Shown here: positions 52,698 through 61,300 of the stretch, one piece after another
Position numbering within the stretch: position 1 is the stretch's first letter
How the letters are laid out: every line of letters begins with the position of its first letter
From: Stella humosa
GTDB lineage: Bacteria > Pseudomonadota > Alphaproteobacteria > ATCC43930 > Allostellaceae
Assembly: GCF_006738645.1 (NCBI RefSeq)
Contig: NZ_AP019700.1
Location: 5,638,351-5,702,350 of the forward strand
Reading direction: 5' to 3'
Length of the DNA stretch: 64,000 nucleotides
Notes under the pieces: generated by a model
What the model saw: only the letters and a program-made list of their open reading frames with translations
What the model was told of the DNA's origin: nothing
The model's database searches: none
Translations under genes and position numbers: made by a program

Positions 52698-53897
52698 TCA
52701 GATCGTCCCGGCTGCCTCCAGCGCGGCGAGCCGGTCGCGGCCTACACCCAGGCGGTCGCCCAGGATCTCGGCGTTGTTCTCGGCCACCTGGGCATCGCGG
52801 AAATCGCGCAGCGACGACTGGTCGTAGCCGCGGGGCGAATAGCCCGGCACGACCACCGGCCCGACCACCGCGTCCTCGGTCGGCACGACGTCGCCGCGGG
52901 CGAGGAAATAAGGGTCGGTCGCCAGCGTCGCGCCGTCATGCACCAGGGCGGCCTCGATGCCGAGCGGGGCCAGCGCTGCCAATGCGGCCTCGGGCGATTG
53001 CCCGGCGAACCAGGGCGCGAGCGCCGTCGCCAGCCCGGTCCGGTCGCTGTCGGCGGCAGCGCCAGCCAGCGCCGCCAACTTCTCCGCCCCGCCCGGCCGC
53101 ACCAGCAGCATCAGCCAGCGGCCGTCGGCGCAGGCAAAGCTCGGCAGCCAGTCGCCGTCGGCCTCGGCCGCACCCCAGCCATAGGGGTCGTTCGATCCCT
53201 GGCGGGCCGGGCTCCGCTGCTGCAGGTGATGGAGGGCGAGCTGGCAGTCTGCCATGCGCAGCAGCGGCTCGTAGAGGGCAAGGTCGATGTGCGTGCCGGA
53301 GCCGCCGCCGCAGTCGCGGGCGTGGAGTGCGGCCGCCACCGCGAAGAAGCCCATCAGGCCGGCCGATGTGTCGGCCAGGCTGAAGCCGACATGCTGGGGC
53401 GTCTCGGCCGGCTCGCCGGTCAGGGTCACCATGCCGCTCAGCGCCTCGGCGATCTTGCCGAATCCCGGCCGGCCCGAATCCGGCCCGGTCTGGCCGAAGC
53501 CCGACACGCTCAGCATCACCAGGCGGGGGTTGATCTTCGACAGGTGCTGCCAGCCGATGCCCAGCCGGTCCATGACGCCCGGCCGGTAGTTCTCGACCAC
53601 GACGTCGGCATCGGTCACCAACTGCTCGAACAGGGCCTTGCCCTGCGGATCCTTCAGGTTGAGCGTCACCACCCGCTTGTTGCGGGCGGCGACCCCCCAC
53701 CAGACCTGGACGCCGTTCTTGCGCCGGCCCAGCAGGCGCATGGGGTCGCCGCCGTCGCGCCGTTCCACCTTGATGACCTCGGCCCCCATGTCGGCCAGCA
53801 GGCTGCCGGCGAAGGGGCCGGCCAGCGCGATGCCGACCTCGACGACGCGCAGGCCGGCAAGCGGCAGCGGGCGCGGGGCGAGCGGGGTTCCGTCCAT
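52698..53897 (-). CDS. Family III CoA-transferase (CaiB/BaiF type)
   Basis: 399 residues. 'LAGLRVVEVGIALAGPFAGS' and 'LLADMGAEVIKVERRDGGDP' are the family start, 'VTLNLKDPQGKALFEQLV' binds CoA, and the catalytic Asp lies in 'FSLADTSAGLMG'. It moves CoA from a donor such as succinyl-CoA to a carboxylic acid. The CitE-like lyase gene 22 bases upstream and the TRAP importer suggest it activates the imported acid. Confidence 0.88.
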   Translation of the reverse strand: MDGTPLAPRPLPLAGLRVVEVGIALAGPFAGSLLADMGAEVIKVERRDGGDPMRLLGRRKNGVQVWWGVAARNKRVVTLNLKDPQGKALFEQLVTDADVVVENYRPGVMDRLGIGWQHLSKINPRLVMLSVSGFGQTGPDSGRPGFGKIAEALSGMVTLTGEPAETPQHVGFSLADTSAGLMGFFAVAAALHARDCGGGSGTHIDLALYEPLLRMADCQLALHHLQQRSPARQGSNDPYGWGAAEADGDWLPSFACADGRWLMLLVRPGGAEKLAALAGAAADSDRTGLATALAPWFAGQSPEAALAALAPLGIEAALVHDGATLATDPYFLARGDVVPTEDAVVGPVVVPGYSPRGYDQSSLRDFRDAQVAENNAEILGDRLGVGRDRLAALEAAGTI

Positions 53898-53919
53898 GGT
53901 CTGCCTCCTCGGGCGTCGG

Positions 53920-54816
53920 TCAGTCGGCCAGCACGCCGCGGCGGCGCGCCTCGCGCAGGATCTCCTCGGCGATCGGCAGCATGGCGTAGTCGACCATCTG
54001 CCCGCGATAGGTGACGGCGCCGGAGCCGGCGGCCTCGGCCGCGCGCATCGCCTCCACCAAGCCCTTGAAGTAGTCGACCTCGGCCTTTTCGGGCGTGAAG
54101 ACCTCGTTGGCGATGGCGACGTGGCTGGGATGGATCAGCACCGCGCCGGTGAAGCCCAGCGACTTGGCCCGCACGCACAGCCTGCGCACGAGGTCATGGT
54201 CGTCGAGCGCGGTGCCGATGATGCTCGACATGGGGAAGAGGGCACCGCCCGCCCGGCTGTCCAATACCATCTTGGAGGCGAGGTAGAGCTGCTCCGTCCC
54301 TTCCACGGTCGGCCGGAAGCCGGCGGCGCGCGCGACGTCGCCGATCACCGGACCGCCGACGATGCCAATGACGCCCTTCACCCGCGGGCTGGCGGCGGCC
54401 AGGTCGCGCGCGGCCCACAGGCCCTCTGCCGTCTCGGGCAGGGCCATGATCGCGACCGACCGCTGCGACAGGCCGGCCTTGCCCTCGGCATAGGCCAGCG
54501 CCACGTCGAGCTGGCGCACCTCGTCCGGCGTGCGGCCCTTGGGCAGCATGACGCCGCTGAAGCCCTCGGTGGCGACGGCGACCGCATCCTCCAGCCCACC
54601 CTGGTCGAGCGAGTTGATGCGCACGAAGGCGGGGATGCCCATCGCGTGCAGCAGGCCGATCGCCTCCCGGGCGATGGCGCGGGCCGGGATCTTGTCGGCC
54701 GGGGGCACTGCGTCCTCCAGGTCGAGCACCACCGAATCCGGCGAGAAGCGCTGGACCCGGCGGGTCCAGTCGAGCTTGTGGGCCGGGATGAACAGCATCG
54801 ATCGCAGGGGCCACAT
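53920..54816 (-). CDS. HpcH/HpaI aldolase / CitE-like CoA-ester lyase
   Basis: 298 residues. 'RSMLFIPAHKLDWTRRVQRF' and 'VVLDLEDAVPPADKIPAR' are typical of the CitE/malyl-CoA lyase group, with 'FVRINSLDQGG', 'MLPKGRTPDEVRQLD' and 'IMALPETAEGLWAARDLA' carrying the metal site. Such enzymes cleave beta-hydroxyacyl-CoA (malyl-CoA, citramalyl-CoA) to acetyl-CoA and an oxoacid. Start at 54816 after GGAG. It sits between the CoA-transferase and the TRAP genes, 17 bases from the small membrane gene. Confidence 0.83.
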   Translation of the reverse strand: MWPLRSMLFIPAHKLDWTRRVQRFSPDSVVLDLEDAVPPADKIPARAIAREAIGLLHAMGIPAFVRINSLDQGGLEDAVAVATEGFSGVMLPKGRTPDEVRQLDVALAYAEGKAGLSQRSVAIMALPETAEGLWAARDLAAASPRVKGVIGIVGGPVIGDVARAAGFRPTVEGTEQLYLASKMVLDSRAGGALFPMSSIIGTALDDHDLVRRLCVRAKSLGFTGAVLIHPSHVAIANEVFTPEKAEVDYFKGLVEAMRAAEAAGSGAVTYRGQMVDYAMLPIAEEILREARRRGVLAD

Positions 54817-54833
54817 GGCCGTCTCCTTGGTTT

Positions 54834-55037
54834 CTATTCGTTCCGGCCGTCGCCGCCGTCGCGCAGCATTTCCCACCACAGCAGCACCGTGAGCAGGAGT
54901 GCCGCCACGGCGACGAGCACGATGAAGGACAGCGGGTCGACCAGGTGCAGGCGGGTGCGGGCGCCGAAGAACCACAGGCCCGCCGTCACCAGCAGCACGC
55001 CCACCCAGACGATCGCGTTGATCCGTGCCTTGGACAT
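54834..55037 (-). CDS. Small two-helix membrane protein of the TRAP operon
   Basis: 67 residues from ATG 55037, with a strong AGGAGG upstream. Two membrane helices ('AIVWVGVLLVTAGLWFF' and 'LSFIVLVAVAALLLTVLLWW') are joined by a short loop; the tail is 'EMLRDGGDGRNE'. I do not recognise a family. It starts 11 bases after the fused TRAP permease stop. Since the permease already contains the DctQ-like part, this may be an accessory subunit. Confidence 0.65.
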   Translation of the reverse strand: MSKARINAIVWVGVLLVTAGLWFFGARTRLHLVDPLSFIVLVAVAALLLTVLLWWEMLRDGGDGRNE

Positions 55038-55048
55038 CGGTCTGCCTC

Positions 55049-57004
55049 CTACGACGCCGGGACGGGTCGGTCGCGCCGCAGGGTCGCCGGCAGGATCGCC
55101 ACGGCGGCAATCGCCAGGCCGAACAGGCGTGCCCGCCAGTCGGGCCAGGCCAGGCACAGGGTGGCGACCGCCAGCATGATCCGCACCGGCATGGTGAGGT
55201 TGCGGCCGAGCCAGCCCTCGACGCTGGCGGCCAGCAGGACGACGGCGATCAGGGTGGATACCGACACCATGGCGATCGCCGGCCAGGAGCCGCCCATCAG
55301 CAGGGCCGGGTCGTAGACGAAGATGAAGGGCACGACGAAGCCGGAGAGGGCCAGGATGAAGGCCTCGTAGCCCGTGCGGTTCAGGTCGGCGCCGGCGATG
55401 CTGGCCGCGGCATAGGCGGCCAGGGCCACCGGCGGCGTGACGTTGGCGAGGATGCCGAAATAGAAGGCGAACATGTGGCTGGGCAGTTCGGGCGCCCCCA
55501 TCCGCACCAGGGCCGGCACGATCAGCACGGCCACCGTCAGGTAGACGGCCGGCGTCGGCAGGCCCATCCCCAGCACCAGCGCGATGATCGCGGTCAGGAT
55601 CAGCGCCACCAGCAGCCGCCCGTCCGAGGCATAGACGACGAAGTCGGCCAGCAGGTTGCCCGCACCCGACACCCACAGCGTGCCCATCAGGATGCCGGCG
55701 GTGGCGACGGCGGCACCGACGGCCACGTTGTTCGACATGGCGTCGACCACGGCGTCGAGATAGCGGCCCATCGGGATGCGGGTGGAACGCGCCAGCAGCG
55801 AGGCCGCGAACAGCGATCCCAGCCCGATCAGGGCCGCCATCTGCGCCGAGAAGCCGAAGAAGAAGGGCGCGATCAGGGCGGCGATGGCGATCAGCAGGTG
55901 GCCGCCCTCGCGCATCGCCTTGGCGACGGTGGGCAGGGTCTCGGTGGTGGCGGCCAGCCCCATGCGCCGCGAACGGAACTCCACCTGGGTATGGATCGAG
56001 ACGAAGTAGATGACGGCCGGGATCACCGCGGCCACCACGATCGTCCAGTAGCTGACGCCCAGGAATGCCGCCATCAGGAAGGCGGCGGACCCCATCACCG
56101 GCGGCATGATCTGGGCGCCGGACGAGGCCACCGCCTCGATCGCGCCGGCCGTCGCCGGCTTGAAGCCGCTGCGGATCATCAGGGGGATGGTGACGTTGCC
56201 CATGCCGACCACGTTGCCGACCACGCTGCCCGAGGTCGTGCCCTGCAGCGCGCTCGAAAGGACCGAGACATGGGCGGGGCCGCCGGCGCGCCGGCCCATC
56301 AGCGCCAGCGACAGGTTCTCGAAGAAAGCGATGCCGTTGGTGCGCACCAGGATCGCGCCGAAGATCAGGAACAGCATCAGGTAGGTGGCCGCCACGCCGG
56401 TGGTGGAGCCGAAGATGCCCTGGTCCTGCATGAACAGGATCTCGACGAAGGTCTGCCAACGCACGTTGGGGGCGGCGAACATGCCGGGGAAATTCTCCCC
56501 AAAGAGCGCCTGGATCGAGAACAGCGCCACGATGATCAGCATGGCCCAGCCGATGAACCGGCGCGTCACCTCCAGCGTGACGACGATGTAGACGATGCCG
56601 AAGAAGAGGTCGGCCGGGTCGGGGAAGCCGATGCGCCGGGCGAAATCCTCGTAGTCGAGGAAGACGTGCAGCATGCCGGCAATCAGCAGGGCGACGCCGA
56701 CGAGGTCGGGCAGCAGGCCGAGCGCGCCGCGCTTGTGCCAGGGCAGCCCGCCGGCTGACCGCACCAGCAGCCCCAGCGAGCAGATGCCGCAGACGAAGGC
56801 GATGCGCTGCAGGTAGGCGGTGATGGTGCCGGCGGCGGCCGTATAGATCAGCAGCACGCCGAGGAACAGGCTGATGAAGATGATCGCGGCCGCCACGGCG
56901 CGGTGATGGAATGCGCCGTGGCGGATGACGTCCCGCAGTGGCCGCGCCGCATCCTGCTCCAGCAGGGCGAGGGCAGCGTCGGACGGCGGCGGGGCCTGGG
57001 TCAT
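55049..57004 (-). CDS. TRAP transporter fused permease (4TM + 12TM)
   Basis: 651 residues. The N-terminal part (about 25-150) holds the small DctQ-like unit; the rest is the DctM-like large permease. 'GVAATYLMLFLIFGAILVRT', 'TTSGSVVGNVVGMGNVTIPL' and 'ALVLGMGLPTPAVYLTVAVL' are typical of the fused TRAP permease of TAXI systems. It imports organic acids driven by an ion gradient. It lies 22 bases downstream of its binding protein gene. Confidence 0.92.
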   Translation of the reverse strand: MTQAPPPSDAALALLEQDAARPLRDVIRHGAFHHRAVAAAIIFISLFLGVLLIYTAAAGTITAYLQRIAFVCGICSLGLLVRSAGGLPWHKRGALGLLPDLVGVALLIAGMLHVFLDYEDFARRIGFPDPADLFFGIVYIVVTLEVTRRFIGWAMLIIVALFSIQALFGENFPGMFAAPNVRWQTFVEILFMQDQGIFGSTTGVAATYLMLFLIFGAILVRTNGIAFFENLSLALMGRRAGGPAHVSVLSSALQGTTSGSVVGNVVGMGNVTIPLMIRSGFKPATAGAIEAVASSGAQIMPPVMGSAAFLMAAFLGVSYWTIVVAAVIPAVIYFVSIHTQVEFRSRRMGLAATTETLPTVAKAMREGGHLLIAIAALIAPFFFGFSAQMAALIGLGSLFAASLLARSTRIPMGRYLDAVVDAMSNNVAVGAAVATAGILMGTLWVSGAGNLLADFVVYASDGRLLVALILTAIIALVLGMGLPTPAVYLTVAVLIVPALVRMGAPELPSHMFAFYFGILANVTPPVALAAYAAASIAGADLNRTGYEAFILALSGFVVPFIFVYDPALLMGGSWPAIAMVSVSTLIAVVLLAASVEGWLGRNLTMPVRIMLAVATLCLAWPDWRARLFGLAIAAVAILPATLRRDRPVPAS

Positions 57005-57026
57005 GGTGGGTCTTTTGCGCCAGCGA

Positions 57027-58100
57027 TCAGGACGGGGTGTCGCCGCCGTTGGCGATCACGCGGATCGGGATCTTCGCCTCGTCCAGGCACTTCTTAGCGC
57101 CGGGATGGAGCGGGATGAAGACCGTCTGCGCCGCGCGGTCGACCAGCTTTTCGGCCCCCTTCCAGGTCGGCACCACGTCGCCCCACACCTTGGCGTTCTC
57201 GGGCCAGTAGAGCTGGCGGCAGATGCGGTAGACGACGTCGTCCGGCAGGTCCTTGTGGACGACGTAGCCCAGCGAAAGCTGGACGCCGGTCACATCGTTC
57301 TTCTGCCAGTCATAGGTATTGGCCGGCAGCTCGTTGCGCACGAAGGTCGGATAGTTGTCGAGCAGCGCCTTCAGCACCGGCGGGTCCATCGAGACGATGC
57401 GCGCGGCGTTGGTGGCGGCGAACTGCGTCAGGATCGGCGAGGGATGGTCGGCCGTCAGGAACACGGCGTCGAGCTGGCCGTCGGCCAGCATGTCCATCTG
57501 CTGGTTCCAGTCGCCGGTGGCCACGACCCCGCCGTTCCGCTTGATCTGGTCGTAGGAGAGGTTGATCCCCTTCAGCCCGACATTGACCATGGTCGAGGTA
57601 AGGCTGTCGGGCGTGCCGACGCCGATGCGCTTGTTGGCGAGGTCGGCCCAGGAATTCAGGCCGGACTTGGCCGTGGTGATGAAGGTCGGGCTGGCTGACG
57701 GCCGGGTCATGAAGCCGATATAGGCGCCGACATAGCGCAGGGTCTGCATCTTCGGCCGGTTGGCGAAGGTTCGGCTGCTGTTCCAGGCGTCGACCACGCT
57801 TTCGCCGACGCCATGGCCGATCTGGGCCTCGCCGCTGTGGATGCGTGGCGGCACCGCCGTCGCCGTGCCCGGCAGGCGGCGGACGTTGATCGGCGCGCCC
57901 GGATAGGCGCGCTTGATCGCCTCTTCCATCACGGTGAAGGCGAGGTCGCTGGTGGACCCGGCCGAGCCGCGGCCGATGATCACCAGCGACTTCGGCGCCT
58001 CGTCGGCGGCGGCCGGCAGAATTGAGGCCGGCCATGCGCCGGCTGCGATCGCCGTCGCCAGCAGCAGGCGGCGGCCGACTGCGAACCTGTTCCCGTTCAT
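57027..58100 (-). CDS. TAXI family TRAP transporter solute-binding protein
   Basis: 357 residues from ATG 58100 (GGGGAGGG upstream). Sec signal to about residue 33 ('SILPAAADEA'). 'LVIIGRGSAGSTSDLAFTVM' is the TAXI ligand-site start, followed by 'HSGEAQIGHGVGESVVDAW' and 'LANKRIGVGTPDSLTSTMV'. TAXI proteins bind carboxylates such as glutamate or dicarboxylates; this one's ligand is likely the acid handled by the CoA-transferases and lyase. Confidence 0.9.
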   Translation of the reverse strand: MNGNRFAVGRRLLLATAIAAGAWPASILPAAADEAPKSLVIIGRGSAGSTSDLAFTVMEEAIKRAYPGAPINVRRLPGTATAVPPRIHSGEAQIGHGVGESVVDAWNSSRTFANRPKMQTLRYVGAYIGFMTRPSASPTFITTAKSGLNSWADLANKRIGVGTPDSLTSTMVNVGLKGINLSYDQIKRNGGVVATGDWNQQMDMLADGQLDAVFLTADHPSPILTQFAATNAARIVSMDPPVLKALLDNYPTFVRNELPANTYDWQKNDVTGVQLSLGYVVHKDLPDDVVYRICRQLYWPENAKVWGDVVPTWKGAEKLVDRAAQTVFIPLHPGAKKCLDEAKIPIRVIANGGDTPS

Positions 58101-58141
58101 GGTTCTCCCTCCCCGTGGCGTGTTCTTCTTCGATATCCTAG

Positions 58142-59344
58142 CTAGAGCCAGACGGCGCCGGAGCGGCGGAAGCCCGCGATCTCCTCGGCCGTGAATCCGG
58201 CGGCACCAAGGACGGCGTCGCTGTCGGCGCCGATCGCCGGCCCGGCATGGCGGATGGTGGCGCCCATGCCCGCGATCTTGGGCAGGATGGCCGGCTGCGG
58301 CAGCGCCTCGCCGGTGCCGTCGTCGACCCAGGCGACATCGGCGCGCGCGGCCAGGTGCGGGTCGGCCAGCACGTCGCCGGCATCGTAGAGGGGGCCGACG
58401 ACGACGTCGTTCTCGCGCACCAAGCGCATGGCGTCGGCCGAATCGTGGCGGGCCATCCATTCGGCAATGACGGCGTCCAGCGCATCCATGTTGCGCTGGC
58501 GGTCGGCGGTGGTGCGGAAGCGCGGGTCGTCGCGCAGGGCCGGGCCGCCGATCATCACCAGCAGCCGGTCGGCGACCGACGGCGTCGCGGCCGAGACCGT
58601 CAGCAGCCGACCGTCCTGCGTGCGGAAGACGTTGCCGATGTTGGAGTTCATCGGGAAGCGGTTGCCGTTGCGCGGCTCGGCCTGGCCGGTGATCGAGGCG
58701 ACGGCGAGCTGCCACTCGTTCATCCGCAGCAGCGCCTCATGCATGCCAAACGCAAGCGGGGCGGCTGTCCGCTTGCCGATGCCGGCGGCGCGCAGCTCGC
58801 ACAGCGCGCCCGCAGCGGCCAGCAGGCCGGCGGTATAGTCGGCCAGCGGGAACTCCGCCTGCATCGCCGGCCCGTCCGGCTGCCCCGTCAGCGCGACCGC
58901 GCCGGTCGCGGCGGCCGCGAGCTGCGGCGCGGTGCTCCACGGCCACAGATCCGGCCGGTCGCGGCCGGGTGCGTGCAGCGACAGGTCGAGCGGCGGCTTG
59001 GTCCCGGCGGTGGCGGCCGCCTGCCAGGAGGCGGCACTGCCGTCGTCGCGCACCAGCACCTGGGCCTGCTCCAGCAGGCGGGCGGCGATCTCCGCACCCC
59101 CCGGGGCATCCGGGTCGAGGGCCAGGGACTGCTTGTTGCGGGCGACGATCGGCCACCAGACACGGCGCACCACGGCGCTGCCGAGATGACGGATCGGTGA
59201 TCCGCCGGGCGGCTCGCAGACGATCACCCGCCCGCCGAAATCGGCGAACAGGCTGGCGGCGAACGCGCCGGCGGGCGTGCCCGCGGCTTCGATGACCGTG
59301 ATCGTCGAAAGATCCGACGCCCGGCTGGTCCCGGTATCCGGCAT
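58142..59344 (-). CDS. Second family III CoA-transferase-like protein
   Basis: 400 residues from ATG 59344, with AAGGCAGGGG upstream; an ATG at 59434 lies beyond the ribosome site. Family features are weaker than in the other copy: 'SLFADFGGRVIVCEPPGGSP', 'ARNKQSLALDPD', and the likely catalytic Asp in 'FPLADYTAGLLAAAG'. Two CaiB-type chains in one operon recall two-subunit transferases such as SmtAB. It is the first gene of the TRAP operon and divergent from the LysR regulator. Confidence 0.83.
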   Translation of the reverse strand: MPDTGTSRASDLSTITVIEAAGTPAGAFAASLFADFGGRVIVCEPPGGSPIRHLGSAVVRRVWWPIVARNKQSLALDPDAPGGAEIAARLLEQAQVLVRDDGSAASWQAAATAGTKPPLDLSLHAPGRDRPDLWPWSTAPQLAAAATGAVALTGQPDGPAMQAEFPLADYTAGLLAAAGALCELRAAGIGKRTAAPLAFGMHEALLRMNEWQLAVASITGQAEPRNGNRFPMNSNIGNVFRTQDGRLLTVSAATPSVADRLLVMIGGPALRDDPRFRTTADRQRNMDALDAVIAEWMARHDSADAMRLVRENDVVVGPLYDAGDVLADPHLAARADVAWVDDGTGEALPQPAILPKIAGMGATIRHAGPAIGADSDAVLGAAGFTAEEIAGFRRSGAVWL

Positions 59345-59392
59345 GCCCCTGCCTTCGCTGGTGTGCGCTTCCGATGCGGGTCGTTGATCGCC

Positions 59393-59423
59393 CGCTTTGT
59401 CCCGAGGGGATTGAAGCAAAGCG
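59393..59423. promoter_or_regulatory. Dyad in the LysR-divergent promoter region
   Basis: CGCTTTG (59393-59399) is repeated in inverse as CAAAGCG (59417-59423) across 17 bases, with TTGATC copies flanking both sides. The 125-base region separates the LysR gene from the CoA-transferase/TRAP operon, where LysR proteins usually bind. It is a plausible operator; a strict T-N11-A box is not obvious. Confidence 0.4.
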
Positions 59424-59469
59424 CGATTGATCACACCATTCGAAAAGTCTGACGGATTGGGAAGCCTAC

Positions 59470-60411
59470 ATGATCAATTACACCCTGGCCCAGGTCATGA
59501 CCTTCCTGGCGGTGGCCGAAACCAAGAGCTTCCGCCTGGCGGCCGAGCGCCTGCGGGTGTCGCCGCCCGCCGTCAGCCAGCGCATCCGCGAGCTGGAGGA
59601 CCGGCTGGGCGTGCGCCTCTTCCACCGCACCACCCGCTCCGTCGTGCCGACGGCCGAGGGCGAGCGGCTGGGGGCGGCCGCCCTCCAGGCGCTGGACCAG
59701 CTCCACGACGTGGCGCTGGCCTTGCGCGACGAGGCGGCACTGCGCCACGGCCGGTTCGTGGTGGCGACCCTGCCGTCGATGGCCGCGACCATCCTGCCGC
59801 TCGCCATGGCGGATTTCCGGGCTGGCCACCCCGGCGTCTCCATCGGCATGATCGACGCGCATGAGGGCCGGGCCCTGGATGCGGTCGCCCATGGCGAGGC
59901 GGCCTTCGGCCTGCTCGCGCGCGCGCCGCCGGCCCACCAGGACCTGCTGTTCACGCCGCTTTTCCGCGACGATTCGGTGGCGGTCATGGCGGTCGGCCAT
60001 CCCCTGGCGGGGCGCCGCAAGCTCGACCTGCGCGAACTGGTCGACCAGGCGCTGCTGGTGCCGGCGGTCGGCACCAGCGTGCGCGCCATGGTCGACGGGG
60101 CCTTCGCCCGCTGCGGCCTGTCGTTCGTGCCGGCCTACGAGGCGATGAACCTGACGACCCTGCTGGCCCTGGCCGAGACCGGCTTCGGCGTCACCTTCGT
60201 GCCGCGCATCTTCGCCATCCGCCTCGACCTGTCGCGGCTGAAGATGGTGCCGCTGGTGGGCCGGCCGATGCATCGCGACATCGGCATCGTCACGCCGCGT
60301 GGCCGGTCATTGTCGCCGTCGGCGGCGGCCTTCCGCGACTTCCTCGGCCGGCGCTTCGCCCGCCCCGGCCGCCACCGCGCACCCGTCCCGGCGGACATTC
60401 AGGCCATGTAG
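59470..60411 (+). CDS. LysR family transcriptional regulator
   Basis: 313 residues. The N-terminal helix-turn-helix (about 5-64) reads 'MTFLAVAETKSFRLAAERLR' and 'VSPPAVSQRIRELEDRLGVR'. The effector domain follows ('RFVVATLPSMAATILPLAMA', 'VAVMAVGHPLAG'). It likely activates the divergent CoA-transferase/TRAP/lyase operon on sensing the acid or its CoA ester. Its 3' end overlaps the convergent SDR gene by 13 bases. Confidence 0.92.
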   Translation: MINYTLAQVMTFLAVAETKSFRLAAERLRVSPPAVSQRIRELEDRLGVRLFHRTTRSVVPTAEGERLGAAALQALDQLHDVALALRDEAALRHGRFVVATLPSMAATILPLAMADFRAGHPGVSIGMIDAHEGRALDAVAHGEAAFGLLARAPPAHQDLLFTPLFRDDSVAVMAVGHPLAGRRKLDLRELVDQALLVPAVGTSVRAMVDGAFARCGLSFVPAYEAMNLTTLLALAETGFGVTFVPRIFAIRLDLSRLKMVPLVGRPMHRDIGIVTPRGRSLSPSAAAFRDFLGRRFARPGRHRAPVPADIQAM

Positions 60412-61187
60412 CCGCCGTCCATCACCAGCGGGCTGCCGATCACGAAGGACGCGGCACTGGAGCAGAGCCACAGCACGCCGTTCGCGATCTCCTCGGCCGC
60501 CGCGATGCGCCCGCGCGGCGTCTGCTGCAGGATGGCCGCGGCCTTCACCGGATCGTCGCGGAAATAGCGGGCGACCGGCGGCGTGTCGACCCAGCCGGGG
60601 CACACGGCGGTGATGCGCAGGCCGGATGCGGCGTGCTCAAGGGCCGCACTCTTGGTCAGGCCCAGTACCCCGTGCTTGGCGGCCGAATAGGCGGCCCCGC
60701 CCGGGAAGGGATAGCCGCGCAGGCCGTCGACCGACGCATTGTTGACGATGACCCCGCCGCCGCCCGCCAGCATCAGCGGGATCTGGTGGTGCATGCACAG
60801 GAAGGCCGATGTCAGGTAGCCGTCGATGGTCCGCCGCCAGTCGGCCTCGGCCGTGTCGGCGACCGGCGCCCAGCGGCCGCCGCTGCCGCCATTGTTGAAG
60901 GCATAGTCGAGCCGCCCGTGGCGCTCTGCGATGGTGGCGCAGAGCCGCTCGACGTCGCCGCCATCGGCCACGTCGCAGGCGATCCAGGATACCTGGCCGG
61001 CCAGGCCGATCTCCTTCAGCGCCGCCTCGGCCCGGTCGGCGTCCCGGCTGGCGAGGATGACCGTGGCGCCCTCGCGCGCGAAGGCCGCGACGGTGGCCAG
61101 GCCGATGCCGCTGCTGCCGCCCGTCACCAGCGCGATCTTGCCCCGCATTTCCGGGTAGCGGACCCGGTTGTCGTCGGTGCCTGTCAT
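60399..61187 (-). CDS. Short-chain dehydrogenase/reductase
   Basis: 262 residues, classical SDR. The cofactor loop is 'LVTGGSSGIGLATVAAF'. 'FNNGGSGG' replaces the usual NNAG, and the catalytic Tyr/Lys are in 'AAYSAAKHGVLGLTKSAALE', with Ser in 'NNASVDGLRGYP'. 'SRDADRAE' suggests NADP over NAD. Its substrate is unknown. It converges on the LysR gene. Confidence 0.88.
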   Translation of the reverse strand: MTGTDDNRVRYPEMRGKIALVTGGSSGIGLATVAAFAREGATVILASRDADRAEAALKEIGLAGQVSWIACDVADGGDVERLCATIAERHGRLDYAFNNGGSGGRWAPVADTAEADWRRTIDGYLTSAFLCMHHQIPLMLAGGGGVIVNNASVDGLRGYPFPGGAAYSAAKHGVLGLTKSAALEHAASGLRITAVCPGWVDTPPVARYFRDDPVKAAAILQQTPRGRIAAAEEIANGVLWLCSSAASFVIGSPLVMDGGYMA

Positions 61188-61251
61188 CCTGTCCCCACCA
61201 TGATTCCGGCCGCGATCATGCGCCGTCGCACCGCCGGATGAAAAGCAGCCG

Positions 61252-61281
61252 ATGACAGTCGCGGGATGGGACCACTACACT
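61252..61281 (+). promoter_or_regulatory. Candidate promoter for the ComM/YifB gene
   Basis: ATGACA (61252-61257, five of six) and TACACT (61276-61281, four of six) are 18 bases apart. The start of transcription would fall about 12 bases before the coding start, just ahead of the AGGAGGG site. Confidence 0.4.
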
Positions 61282-61300
61282 CCAGCCGGGCATAGGAGGG

